A stretch of DNA of 20,574 bases from positions 1-20,574 of the forward strand of contig JACVRM010000020.1 in the NCBI GenBank assembly GCA_014534415.1, written 5' to 3'. The notes beneath the pieces are model-generated. The model made no database searches. It worked only from the letters and a program-made list of their open reading frames with translations, and was not told the origin of the DNA. This document shows positions 7,065 to 14,035 of the stretch, piece after piece (position 1 is the first letter of the stretch; every line of letters begins with the position of its first letter). Source of the DNA: Thermoleophilia bacterium. Lineage in GTDB: Bacteria; Actinomycetota; Thermoleophilia; Gaiellales; Gaiellaceae. The position numbers and the translations under genes are program-made.

Positions 7065-7490
7065 GTGAACATCCGGAACGCCGGGCCAGGAGACGCGCCC
7101 GGCCTCGCCGAGCTGCTCGGCGAGCTCGGATATCCAGCCGACATTCAGCGCGTCGCGCGCCGGCTCGAGCGGTTGCTCGCCGATCCTGCTTCTCGGCTCC
7201 TCGTCGCGGCCGAGAACGGCGCGTTGCTCGGCTTCGCCGGCCTCCATGTGCTGCCGCTCGTCGAGCACGACGAGCTCGGTTGCGTCCTGACGGCGATCGT
7301 CGTCGCCGAGCGAGCGCGCCGCCTCGGCGTGGGAAGGCGGCTCGCCGTGGCCGTCGAGCAGGAGGCGCGTGCACGCGGTTGCAACAGGGTCGTGCTGGGA
7401 TCGGCGGAGCGGCGTGCCGACGCGCACGCGTTCTACGAGGCGCTCGGCTACCGCTACACGGGGCGCCGGTACGCCAAACAGCTCGGCTAG
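7065..7490 (+). CDS. GNAT-family N-acetyltransferase
   Basis: This is a 141-residue cytoplasmic GNAT acyltransferase. The domain runs from IRNAGPGDAPGLAELL (beta1-alpha1) through GFAGLHVLPLVEHDELGCVLTAIVV (beta2-beta4). The acetyl-CoA binding motif is RRLGVGRRLAVAVEQEA, fitting R/Q-x-x-G-x-G/A. Motif B is seen in RVVLGSAERRADAHAFYEALGYRYTGRRY, with the family-typical FYEALGY. The start is GTG 7065, 12 bases after the MFS stop, so it is probably the third gene of the marR operon; a drug- or metabolite-modifying enzyme beside an exporter would fit, but this is a guess. The stop TAG lies in a CTAG shared with the convergent P1 peptidase gene. Confidence 0.88.
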   Translation: MNIRNAGPGDAPGLAELLGELGYPADIQRVARRLERLLADPASRLLVAAENGALLGFAGLHVLPLVEHDELGCVLTAIVVAERARRLGVGRRLAVAVEQEARARGCNRVVLGSAERRADAHAFYEALGYRYTGRRYAKQLG

Positions 7491-8446
7491 CGGTCCGCCA
7501 CGGCCGCCAGCACCGAGTCCCACGCGAGCTCCGAAGCGACGACCGCCAGACTGATCGGGTCGAGCGCCTCGTTGTCGACCTCGCCGGTCGTCGCGGCGTA
7601 GAGGATGTCGCCGTCGACGAGCGCGTGGAACGGGTGGATCGCGCGGCTCAGCGACGCGTGCACCTGACGGCCGAGCTGGCGGAGCGCGCGCCCGTCGAGG
7701 CGCTGGTTCGTCGCGACCACCGTGAGCGTGGTGTTGCCCGGCAGCGGGGTGGCCGGTTGAGCGCCGGCGAGCCGCCGCTCGACGCCCGCCACGAGCGCCG
7801 TCCGGGAGCCGGTCGCCTCGTCGAGGTGGCCGCGCACGACGTTGCCGCGGCGGTCGACGATCGCGCCGACGGAGTTGACGACCGTGAAGACGGCGATGCG
7901 TGTTTCCCCGATCCGGCGGAAGGCGGCGCCCTGACCGGACGGCTCGCCCTGCGAGTACTCGAACGTCTTGCCCACCGACGCGCTGCGGCCCGCCCCGCGC
8001 GCCCCGAGCGGGAACTCACCTTCGCGGGCGGCGCGAAGGGCGGCTCGGCCGAGCGCCTTGTCCGGATAGACGGCGGTGTCGCGGCGTCCGTAGTCGAAGA
8101 CGATCGCGCCGGAGACAAGCGGAATGTCGGTCCAGCCAGTCGCGTACTCGCGCTGCGCGAATAGCTCGGCGGCGACGCCCGTAGCCGCCTCGAGCCCATA
8201 CAGCGACCCGCCCGCCAGACAGATCGCGTGCACCCACTCGTAGCCGCCCAACTGTCCGGGCGAGCCACCCCGGATATCCGTCGAGCAGGCGGCGCCGTGC
8301 GGCACGAACTGGAAGACCGTGCAGCCCGTCGGACCTTCTTCGTACTCGGCGCAGCCGATCCGCAGGCCGGGAAAGTCCAGCGCGAGCCGGGGTCCGTCGA
8401 ACTCGGTTCGCGCGCTCAGCGCCGCCGTGTCGTTCGTGACGCGCAC
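7487..8446 (-). CDS. P1-family peptidase (DmpA/NylC-like, self-cleaving)
   Basis: This 319-residue protein belongs to the P1/S58 family of N-terminal-nucleophile hydrolases, which includes the aminopeptidase DmpA and the nylon-oligomer hydrolase NylC. Family features are the GGSPGQLG segment (residues 60-68), CLAGGSLYGLEAATGV (76-91), and the autocleavage region PLPGNTTLTVVATN. Cleavage is expected between Asn238 and Thr239, giving alpha and beta chains with Thr239 as the nucleophile, as in NylC (DmpA uses Ser). There is no signal peptide, so it is cytoplasmic. The start is GTG 8446, with a TAGAGT box 7 bases upstream and no SD, consistent with a leaderless message. It lies 80 bases below the SMP-30-like gene. 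Substrate class (amide, D-aminoacyl or beta-peptide) is not resolvable. Confidence 0.92.
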   Translation of the reverse strand: MRVTNDTAALSARTEFDGPRLALDFPGLRIGCAEYEEGPTGCTVFQFVPHGAACSTDIRGGSPGQLGGYEWVHAICLAGGSLYGLEAATGVAAELFAQREYATGWTDIPLVSGAIVFDYGRRDTAVYPDKALGRAALRAAREGEFPLGARGAGRSASVGKTFEYSQGEPSGQGAAFRRIGETRIAVFTVVNSVGAIVDRRGNVVRGHLDEATGSRTALVAGVERRLAGAQPATPLPGNTTLTVVATNQRLDGRALRQLGRQVHASLSRAIHPFHALVDGDILYAATTGEVDNEALDPISLAVVASELAWDSVLAAVADR

Positions 8447-8453
8447 CGACGCG

Positions 8454-8459
8454 ACTCTA
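8454..8459 (-). promoter_or_regulatory. Candidate -10 box (TAGAGT) for the P1 peptidase gene
   Basis: On the reverse strand TAGAGT lies 7 bases before the GTG start at 8446. There is no SD between them, so a leaderless transcript is plausible. I see no matching -35; the upstream position is occupied by a GC-rich hairpin. Confidence 0.3.
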
Positions 8460-8472
8460 CGGGTTGCACGCC

Positions 8473-8493
8473 GCGCCGCCGCTCCGGCGGCGC
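8473..8493 (-). terminator. GC-rich hairpin after the SMP-30-like gene
   Basis: A perfect 9-bp inverted repeat, GCGCCGCCG and CGGCGGCGC separated by CTC, lies 33 bases beyond the stop of the propeller gene (minus strand) and ahead of the P1 gene. No U-tract follows, so it could be a weak terminator or a structure dividing two transcription units rather than a classic intrinsic terminator. Confidence 0.35.
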
Positions 8494-8526
8494 TCTGTAG
8501 ACAGCGAGCGCCGCCTCGTGCTGCAG

Positions 8527-9462
8527 CTAGTGCTTCGCGACGCGCACGACGCTATACGGCGTCCCGGCTGTCGGCGCCGTTCCGAATCTCGCGTTGACCG
8601 CGTAGAGCCACTTGCCGAACTCGTCGATGGTCGTCGGCACGTCGAAGGCCGGACTCGCAATGTGCCGAGCGATGGTGCCGGAGCGAAGCCCGCGCGTGAG
8701 CTCGACGACCGCAATCTGGTTGTCGCGGTTCTGAACGACGTACAGACGCCGGCCGTCCAGCAGGATCCCGTCGCCGTTACGGACGAGGCCGCCCGTCAGC
8801 GCGATCCCGCGCGTCAGGCCCGTCTTCGGGTCGACCGTGAACAGCAGACCCGTGTTGCTCTGGACGATCACGAGAGTCTTGCCGTTCGGCGTCGCGTCGA
8901 TGCCGTTGGCGTTGAACCCCGACTCGTAGGTGATATCGCCGGTCAACGGCAGTCGCTGGACGGCGTCTTGCGGCGGCAGCTTCTTGCCCCGCAGCGGGAT
9001 GCGGTACAGAACCGGCTGACGCGAGTCGGTGAAGTAGGCCGCGCCGTGCGCAACGACGACGTCGTTGATGAACGTGTCGCTCGTGGTGGCGAGCTGGTAC
9101 GTCGCAAGTGCCGCTCCCGTCCGCGCGTCGTACACGAATGCCTGGCCCGTCGCGGCGCCGGAGACGAACAGCAGCTTGCCGGCGACCTCGAGCCCCGTCG
9201 CCGCTCGGCCCGGCCCGCCGGTGCCGGGTAGCACCGCGCCCTGGCCGGTCACGAGCGAGCCGCGGTAGACGGCCCCCGTGGGAATCGAACCGACGTAAAA
9301 CGTCGATCCGCGAATGGCGATGCCCTCCGGCTGGAAGCCGGCGGGTAGCTGAATCGTCTGTGGAAGCTGCTGCCTCTTCGCCGGGGCGGCCGGCGCGGTG
9401 AACGCGACCACGGCGGCGAGGGCGGCAGTGAGCGTGAAGACGAGGTGCGTTCGCATGGCCAC
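8527..9462 (-). CDS. Secreted SMP-30/NHL-like beta-propeller protein
   Basis: This is a 311-residue exported protein. Residues 1-28 are a signal peptide (HLVFTLTAALAAVVAFTAPAAPA). The rest is a run of beta-blade repeats typical of six-bladed propellers: LPAGFQPEGIAIRGSTFYVGS, GLEVAGKLLFVSGA, VYDARTGAALATYQL, GIDATPNGKTLVIVQS, LFTVDPKTG, GDGILLDGRRLYVVQNRDN. The spacing resembles SMP-30/gluconolactonase and NHL proteins; related actinobacterial proteins are sometimes labelled superoxide dismutase, which nothing here supports. Metal ligands of true SMP-30 enzymes are not clearly present, so I do not assign a reaction. The start is GTG 9462, preceded by TGAGGT at a good SD distance; ATG 9456 is an alternative. 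It is divergent from bolA and upstream of the P1 peptidase. Confidence 0.75.
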   Translation of the reverse strand: MAMRTHLVFTLTAALAAVVAFTAPAAPAKRQQLPQTIQLPAGFQPEGIAIRGSTFYVGSIPTGAVYRGSLVTGQGAVLPGTGGPGRAATGLEVAGKLLFVSGAATGQAFVYDARTGAALATYQLATTSDTFINDVVVAHGAAYFTDSRQPVLYRIPLRGKKLPPQDAVQRLPLTGDITYESGFNANGIDATPNGKTLVIVQSNTGLLFTVDPKTGLTRGIALTGGLVRNGDGILLDGRRLYVVQNRDNQIAVVELTRGLRSGTIARHIASPAFDVPTTIDEFGKWLYAVNARFGTAPTAGTPYSVVRVAKH

Positions 9463-9527
9463 GTGCTACCTCAGTACGCGGCAGGCCAAACGGCGGTTTT
9501 CTCATCTCCGAGCGCAGCGGCTGTCGG

Positions 9528-9533
9528 TACAGT
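9528..9533 (+). promoter_or_regulatory. Candidate -10 box (TACAGT) for the bolA-grx pair
   Basis: TACAGT lies 8 bases before the GTG at 9542, with no SD between. This matches the leaderless layout of other genes in the window. The -35 region at 17-18 bp spacing is poor. Confidence 0.3.
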
Positions 9534-9541
9534 CGCGGCCG

Positions 9542-9769
9542 GTGAGCGTCGAGCGTCTTCGCGGTCTGCTCGAGCAGGCGTTTCCCGGGTCGGAGCTCTC
9601 CGTTGCGGACCGAACCGGCGGCGGCGACCACTTCCAGGTGGCCGTGACGAGCGACCGCTTCCGCGGGCTGTCGCTGCTCGACCAGCACCGGCTCGTCTAC
9701 GACGCGCTCGCCGAGCCGCTTGCCGACGGGACGATCCACGAGCTGCGCATTCGGACGAAGGGAGAGTGA
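9542..9769 (+). CDS. bolA: BolA-family protein
   Basis: This is a compact 75-residue BolA domain. The class II KH-like fold is read from VERLRGLLEQAFPGSELSV (alpha1-beta1), GGGDHFQVAVTSDRFRGLS (beta2 with conserved His30), LLDQHRLVYDALAEPL (helix with conserved HRLVY) and TIHELRIRT (last strand with the conserved His66). BolA proteins bind CGFS-type glutaredoxins and share a [2Fe-2S] cluster with them through the conserved His. The start is GTG 9542 because it gives a family-length protein and has a -10-like box 8 bases upstream; the open frame extends further 5' but without similarity. The stop overlaps the glutaredoxin start by one base (TGATG), which strongly supports joint function in Fe-S cluster trafficking or redox sensing. 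Confidence 0.9.
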   Translation: MSVERLRGLLEQAFPGSELSVADRTGGGDHFQVAVTSDRFRGLSLLDQHRLVYDALAEPLADGTIHELRIRTKGE

Positions 9770-10134
9770 TGGAGGTTCGCGAGCAGATTCAGAAGGTGAT
9801 CGACGAAGAGCCGGTCGCCCTTTTCATGAAGGGCACCCCGGCCTTGTACATGTGCGGGAACTCCGGGCGGGCGCTCGAGGCGCTGCGCGCGGCCGGCGCG
9901 CCGGTGACGGCCGTGGACATCCTCCCGGACCCGCGCTTCCGCCAAGAGCTGTCGGCTCTGTCGGGCTGGCCGACGATCCCGCAGGTCTTCGTCAGGGGCG
10001 AGCTGGTGGGCGGCGCGGACATCGTCGAGGAGCTGGCTGAGACGGGCGAGCTCGAGCGCAAGCTCGCCGACGCACTCGGCGACGATTACCGCGCTCGACG
10101 CGCGGAGCGCGTGGTGGCGCTGAGCGCGGCGTAG
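9769..10134 (+). CDS. grxD: Grx4-type monothiol glutaredoxin (CGNS variant)
   Basis: This is a 121-residue cytoplasmic monothiol glutaredoxin. After EVREQIQKVIDEEPVALFMKGTP (with the conserved Lys21), the active site is CGNS (Cys29) instead of the usual CGFS. The cis-Pro segment WPTIPQVFV (67-75) and the thiol-binding GGADIVEEL (81-89) are intact. A basic tail (DDYRARRAER) extends beyond the domain. CGFS glutaredoxins carry a bridged [2Fe-2S] cluster and pass it to apoproteins, usually with a BolA partner; bolA overlaps this gene by one base. The cluster normally needs glutathione, which most actinobacteria lack, so the thiol co-ligand here is an open question. The symbol grxD is by family resemblance. 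Confidence 0.9.
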   Translation: MEVREQIQKVIDEEPVALFMKGTPALYMCGNSGRALEALRAAGAPVTAVDILPDPRFRQELSALSGWPTIPQVFVRGELVGGADIVEELAETGELERKLADALGDDYRARRAERVVALSAA

Positions 10135-10137
10135 CCG

Positions 10138-10152
10138 CCGGACCAGGTCCGG
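10138..10152. repeat. 15-bp dyad before the second MFS gene
   Basis: CCGGACC and GGTCCGG flank a single A, a perfect 7+7 dyad in the 22 bases between the glutaredoxin stop and the MFS start. It could be a small operator or, as RNA, a 5-bp hairpin hiding the weak G-rich SD. No T-tract follows it. Confidence 0.35.
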
Positions 10153-10156
10153 GGAC

Positions 10157-11407
10157 ATGGCTCGGGACCTGGTGCGGCTCGGGCGGCTGGGCGCGCTCTC
10201 CGAGCCGCAGTTTCGGCGCTACTTCATCGGCCAGGCGACGTCGTACCTCGGCGACGGGCTGCTGCCGGTCGCGATCTCGTTTGCCGTTCTCGACCTGACC
10301 GGGTCGGCCTCGGATCTCGGATTCGTGCTCGCGGCGCGAATGGTGCCCGTCGTGGCGTTCCTGCTCGTCGGCGGCGTGTGGGCCGACCGGCTACCGCGCC
10401 ACCTCGTCATGCTTGCGTCGGACGCCGGGCGCGGCGGCGTCCAAACGGCGCTTGCGGTGCTTCTCCTGACGGGCACGGCAGAGCTGTGGCACTTGCTCGC
10501 CCTTCAGGCCGTGTACGGGGTCGCCGAGGCATTCTGGCGGCCCGCGTCGACAGGCCTGCTGCCGACGATCGTCTCGCCGGGTCGACTGCACCAGGCAAAC
10601 GCGATCATGTCGGTCACGGTCAACGGCGCGTACATCGTCGGCCCGGCGGCGGCGGGGCTTCTGGTGGCGACGTTCGGGGCGGGGCCTGCGATCGCGATCG
10701 ACGCCGGTACGTTCGCGGTGAGCACCGTCGCGCTTCTGTTTCTGCGCGTCCCACGGGCGGCCGACCGCGCCGAGCGGATGCCATTCGTGACGGAACTGCG
10801 CGCCGGCTGGAGCGAGTTCGTCGCGCGCAGCTGGCTGTGGGCGACGGTCGCAGTCGGCTCGCTCTACCTGCTGCTCGTGGTCGCGCCGATCATGGTGCTC
10901 GGCCCCGTCGTCGCAGACCGCGAGCTCGGCGGAGCCGGCGCCTGGGGCGCGATCGCGGCCGGGATCGGCCTCGGGACGCTGGTCGGCGCGGCCGCGGCGG
11001 GGCGGGTTCGCCCGCGGCGTCCGATCCTCGCGGTCGCCGTGCTCCTGGCCGGCCCGGCGCTGACCGCGCTGGCGCTCGCGTTCGCCGTACCGGTCGCGCT
11101 CGCGGCGGCACTCGGCTTCGTGGCGGGGGCGACGGAGGGTTTCCTCGAGGTCGTCTGGATCACCGCGCTCCAGGAGCGCATTCCGCTCGGCTCACTCTCC
11201 CGCGTCAGCGCATACGACACGCTCGGCTCATTCGTTTTCATGCCGGTCGGCTTTGCTGTCGCCGGGCCGGCCGCCGACGCGTTTGGCACTCGCGAGACGC
11301 TGCTCGCGGTCGCCGCCTTCGCGCTTTTTCTGCCGCTGCTGCTCGCCGCCGTGCCGGGCGTCAGAAGCGTGCGGCGGCTCGAGCCGCGTACGGCTCCCGC
11401 CCCATAG
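10157..11407 (+). CDS. MFS transporter (MFS_3-like)
   Basis: This is a 416-residue integral membrane protein with about twelve hydrophobic segments. The start FRRYFIGQATSYLGDGLLPVA, the first cytoplasmic loop GGVWADRLPRHLVML and the helix-5 region IVGPAAAGLLVATFG place it with MFS_3-type exporters, the same broad group as the gene at 5811 but clearly diverged from it. Helices 7-12 are Ala/Leu-rich with GTLVGAAAAGRVRPRRP at the second conserved loop. The start is ATG 10157, 22 bases after the glutaredoxin gene, so co-transcription with bolA-grx is possible, though the dyad between them could separate the units. The substrate is not predictable. Confidence 0.9.
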   Translation: MARDLVRLGRLGALSEPQFRRYFIGQATSYLGDGLLPVAISFAVLDLTGSASDLGFVLAARMVPVVAFLLVGGVWADRLPRHLVMLASDAGRGGVQTALAVLLLTGTAELWHLLALQAVYGVAEAFWRPASTGLLPTIVSPGRLHQANAIMSVTVNGAYIVGPAAAGLLVATFGAGPAIAIDAGTFAVSTVALLFLRVPRAADRAERMPFVTELRAGWSEFVARSWLWATVAVGSLYLLLVVAPIMVLGPVVADRELGGAGAWGAIAAGIGLGTLVGAAAAGRVRPRRPILAVAVLLAGPALTALALAFAVPVALAAALGFVAGATEGFLEVVWITALQERIPLGSLSRVSAYDTLGSFVFMPVGFAVAGPAADAFGTRETLLAVAAFALFLPLLLAAVPGVRSVRRLEPRTAPAP

Positions 11408-11419
11408 CCCGTGGAAAAC

Positions 11420-11428
11420 TGGTAACTA
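11420..11428 (+). promoter_or_regulatory. Extended -10 promoter of the ABC importer operon
   Basis: TGGTAACTA fits an extended -10 element (TGn plus TAACTA), in an AT-richer patch just after the MFS stop. It would start transcription near 11435, leaving a leader of about 22 bases that carries the SD GAGGGGGGT (11445-11453) before the ATG at 11457. No clear -35 is seen, as is tolerated by extended -10 promoters. Confidence 0.4.
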
Positions 11429-11456
11429 ATCGCCCCAACGCGACGAGGGGGGTCAG

Positions 11457-12686
11457 ATGGCCGCCGTTACCTTCAACCAGGTCAGCAAGGTCTACCTCGA
11501 CGGGACTCGCGCCGTCGATCGCATCGATCTCGACATCGACGACGCTGAGTTCATGGTGCTCGTCGGCCCGTCGGGCTGCGGCAAGACGACGGCGCTGCGC
11601 ATGGTCGCAGGACTCGAGGAGATCTCGGAGGGCGTCGTGCGCATCGGCGACCGCGTCGTCAACCACGTACCCGCGCGCGACCGCGACATCGCCATGGTCT
11701 TCCAGAGCTACGCCCTCTATCCGCACCTCACGGTGTACGACAACATCGCCTTCGGCCTGAAGCTCAAGAGGATGCCGAAGGACGAGATCGACAAGCGCGT
11801 GCGCGACGCGGCGCGCATCCTCGACCTCGAGCCGTTCCTCAAGCGGAAGCCACGTGCGCTCTCAGGCGGTCAGCGACAGCGGGTGGCGATGGGCCGCGCG
11901 ATCGTCCGCCAACCGCAGGCGTTTCTGATGGACGAGCCGCTCTCGAACCTGGACGCGAAGCTGCGCGTTCAGATGCGGGCCGAGATCAGCCGGCTCCAGC
12001 GGGACCTGGGAGTGACGACCGTCTACGTCACGCACGACCAGGTGGAAGCGATGACGATGGGCGATCGCGTGGCGGTCATGCGCAAGGGCGAGATTCAGCA
12101 GGTCGATTCGCCGCAGCAGCTGTACGACCGGCCCGTCAACCTGTTCGTCGGCGGGTTCATCGGCAGCCCGGCCATGAATTTGCTCGAGGCCCGCATCGAG
12201 CGGTCGAACGGCAGCCTCGCCGCGGTCGCCGGCTCACAGCGCATCGGCCTCGACGCAGACACCATCGCGGCGCATCCCGCGCTGGAGGGTTTCAACGGGC
12301 GAACGGTCGTGCTCGGCATCCGCCCGGAGGACCTCGAGGACGCCTCGCTTGCCGCCGACGCGCGCGACGACGCGCGCCTGCGCGGCACCGTCGAACTCCG
12401 CGAGGCGCTGGGCGCGGAGCTGATGATCCACTTCGGCGTCGACGCCAAGCGCGCGATGACGGAGGATGTGCGTGAGCTCGCCCAGGACGTCACCGGTTCC
12501 GTGGAGGCCGCGCCGCAGCTGAAGGAGGACGAAGGGCGGACGATCATCGTCGGGCGCTTCAGCCCTCGTTCTCGCATCCGCGAGGGGGACACCGTCGAGG
12601 TGGCCGTCGACGCCCGCGCCCTGCACTTTTTCGACCCCGAGACCGGTCTCGGGATCTATGACGACGCTATGAAAGGAGCACCATGA
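11457..12686 (+). CDS. Carbohydrate ABC transporter ATPase (MalK/UgpC/MsmK type)
   Basis: This 409-residue subunit energises the CUT1 importer encoded by the next three genes. Motifs in order are Walker A GPSGCGKTT (37-45), Q-loop Gln83 in FQSYALYPH, signature LSGGQRQRVAMGRA (135-148), Walker B FLMDEP (156-161), D-loop SNLDAKLR and switch His193 in VTHDQVEAMT. Residues from about 240 onward form the TOBE/OB regulatory region seen in MalK and UgpC (LGIRPEDLED, then the terminal VEVAVDARALHFFDPETG). It lies first in the operon, behind an extended -10 promoter and an SD. The stop overlaps the binding-protein start by four bases (ATGA). MalK-type ATPases are often shared among several importers. 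The sugar is not predictable from this subunit. Confidence 0.95.
   Translation: MAAVTFNQVSKVYLDGTRAVDRIDLDIDDAEFMVLVGPSGCGKTTALRMVAGLEEISEGVVRIGDRVVNHVPARDRDIAMVFQSYALYPHLTVYDNIAFGLKLKRMPKDEIDKRVRDAARILDLEPFLKRKPRALSGGQRQRVAMGRAIVRQPQAFLMDEPLSNLDAKLRVQMRAEISRLQRDLGVTTVYVTHDQVEAMTMGDRVAVMRKGEIQQVDSPQQLYDRPVNLFVGGFIGSPAMNLLEARIERSNGSLAAVAGSQRIGLDADTIAAHPALEGFNGRTVVLGIRPEDLEDASLAADARDDARLRGTVELREALGAELMIHFGVDAKRAMTEDVRELAQDVTGSVEAAPQLKEDEGRTIIVGRFSPRSRIREGDTVEVAVDARALHFFDPETGLGIYDDAMKGAP
12672..12678 (+). promoter_or_regulatory. Strong ribosome binding site for the binding protein
   Basis: AAAGGAG lies inside the last codons of the ATPase gene, 4 bases before the ATG at 12683. It is the most canonical SD in the window and would favour high output of the binding protein relative to the other subunits. 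Confidence 0.7.
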
Positions 12687-14014
12687 CCCGGCATCGCTGG
12701 CGCTTCCTTGCGCTGCTCGCTCTCCTGCTCGCCGCCCTCGTCGCCGGCTGCGGCGGTGACGACGACGATGATGACGAGGGGGGCGCCGGTACGACGACCG
12801 AAGCAGCCGAGGACGTTTCCGGCTCGGTTTCGATCGCCGGAATCTGGATCGGCGAGGAGCAGGCGTCCTTCCGAGCTGTCATCGACGGCTTCCGTGAGCA
12901 GTACCCGGACGTGGAGGTCAAGTACAACGCGGCGGGCGACAACCTGCCGACCGTGCTCTCGACAGCCGTCGAGGGCGGCAACCCGCCAGACCTGGCCGCC
13001 ATCGCTCAGCCCGGGCTGATGCAGGACTTCGTGACGCGCGGGGCGCTCAAACCGCTCGACTTCGCGAGGGAGGCGGCAGTCGAGAACTTCGGCGAGTCGG
13101 TGGTCGAGACGGGCTCGGTCGACGGGCAGTTCTACGGGCTCTTCTGGAAAGCCAACAACAAGTCGACGATCTGGTACAACGTCAACGTCTTCGAGGACGC
13201 CCTCGGCGCCGATGCAGAAGCGCCCGAAACCTGGGCAGAGCTCGTCGAGACGGCGCAGACCATCAAGGCCTCCGGCATCCCGGCGTTCTCCGTTGCCGGC
13301 GCGGACGGCTGGACGCTGACCGACCTCTTCGAGAACATCTACCTGCGCACGGCGGGACCCGAGAAGTACGACCAGCTCGCCCGCCACGAGATCAAGTGGA
13401 CCGACGCCTCTGTCAAGGAAGCGCTGCGCGAGATGGCCAAGATCCTGAAGGACGGCGAGAACATCGCCGGCGGAACGTCCGGAGCCCTGCAGACGGACTT
13501 CGAGACGGCCGTCGGAAACGTCTTTTCGAAGAATCCGAAGGCCGCGATGATCATCGAAGGCGACTTCGTGCCGGGCGTTCCGAAGGTCAAGCTGAAGCCG
13601 AAGCAGGACTACGACTTCTTCGCGTTCCCGTCGCTCGGTGGCTCCGGGCCGGCTGCCGTCGGCTCCGGGAACCTCGTAGTGGCGTTCAATGACACTCCCG
13701 CCGTGCAGGCGTTCATCAATTACCTGACCACCCCGGAGTCGGCCGAGATCTGGGTCAAGCGCGGCGGCTTCGTTTCGCCGAACAAGAACCTCGATGCCTC
13801 TGCGTACGGCGACGCGTTGCTGCGCGAGACGTCGACGACGCTCACCGAGGCGGAGACATTCCGCTTCGACCTGTCCGACCTTGCCCCGTCCGCATTCGGG
13901 GCGACCGTCGGGCAGGGCATGTGGAAGTTGCTGCAGGACTTCCTGCGCAACCCCGGCAACGTCGACGGGATCGCGCGACAGCTGGAGACTGCTGCGGCGA
14001 GGGCGTACAAGTAA
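12683..14014 (+). CDS. Carbohydrate ABC transporter substrate-binding lipoprotein
   Basis: This 443-residue extracytoplasmic solute-binding protein belongs to family 1 (CUT1 type). The lipoprotein signal is RWRFLALLALLLAALVAGC with lipobox cysteine Cys23, followed by an Asp-rich linker (six Asp, encoded by GAC/GAT repeats) and a Thr/Ala-rich tether. The mature part starts SVSIAGIWIGEEQASF and has family features: YPDVEVKYNAA, GNPPDLAAI, the LFWKANNKSTIWYN segment (where sugar-binding residues often lie), a ripening MIIEGDFVPG region and the C-terminal TPESAEIWVKRGGFVSPNK. It delivers substrate to the two permeases downstream. The sugar type is unknown; no glycosidase gene in the window gives a clue. 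Confidence 0.95.
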   Translation: MTRHRWRFLALLALLLAALVAGCGGDDDDDDEGGAGTTTEAAEDVSGSVSIAGIWIGEEQASFRAVIDGFREQYPDVEVKYNAAGDNLPTVLSTAVEGGNPPDLAAIAQPGLMQDFVTRGALKPLDFAREAAVENFGESVVETGSVDGQFYGLFWKANNKSTIWYNVNVFEDALGADAEAPETWAELVETAQTIKASGIPAFSVAGADGWTLTDLFENIYLRTAGPEKYDQLARHEIKWTDASVKEALREMAKILKDGENIAGGTSGALQTDFETAVGNVFSKNPKAAMIIEGDFVPGVPKVKLKPKQDYDFFAFPSLGGSGPAAVGSGNLVVAFNDTPAVQAFINYLTTPESAEIWVKRGGFVSPNKNLDASAYGDALLRETSTTLTEAETFRFDLSDLAPSAFGATVGQGMWKLLQDFLRNPGNVDGIARQLETAAARAYK

Positions 14015-14031
14015 CCGCCTAGAAGGGGCGG
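14015..14031 (+). promoter_or_regulatory. Short intergenic hairpin over the permease SD
   Basis: CCGCC (14015-14019) pairs with GGCGG (14027-14031), starting at the first base after the binding-protein stop. The loop and 3' arm contain the SD-like AGAAGGGG for the permease at 14036. It could stabilise the upstream message and dampen permease translation. The stem is only 5 bp. Confidence 0.35.
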
Positions 14032-14035
14032 CCGG

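Noticed and set aside
5669..8164. An 831-codon plus-strand frame over the MFS, GNAT and P1 genes
   Set aside because: Its translation is Arg-rich and featureless and conflicts with three confident genes, so it is a composition artefact.
8527..9462. Superoxide dismutase or gluconolactonase assignment for the propeller protein
   Set aside because: No superoxide dismutase motif is present and the metal ligands of SMP-30 lactonases are not clear; only the beta-propeller repeat pattern and signal peptide are supported.
9460..9465. CACGTG palindrome at the start of the propeller gene
   Set aside because: A six-base palindrome spanning a start codon is expected by chance and no matching second site is present.
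12757..12780. GAC/GAT repeat in the binding-protein gene as a phase-variable microsatellite
   Set aside because: It is a short mixed-codon Asp run forming the flexible linker after a lipobox, which is common in high-GC actinobacterial lipoproteins; the repeat is impure and in-frame.
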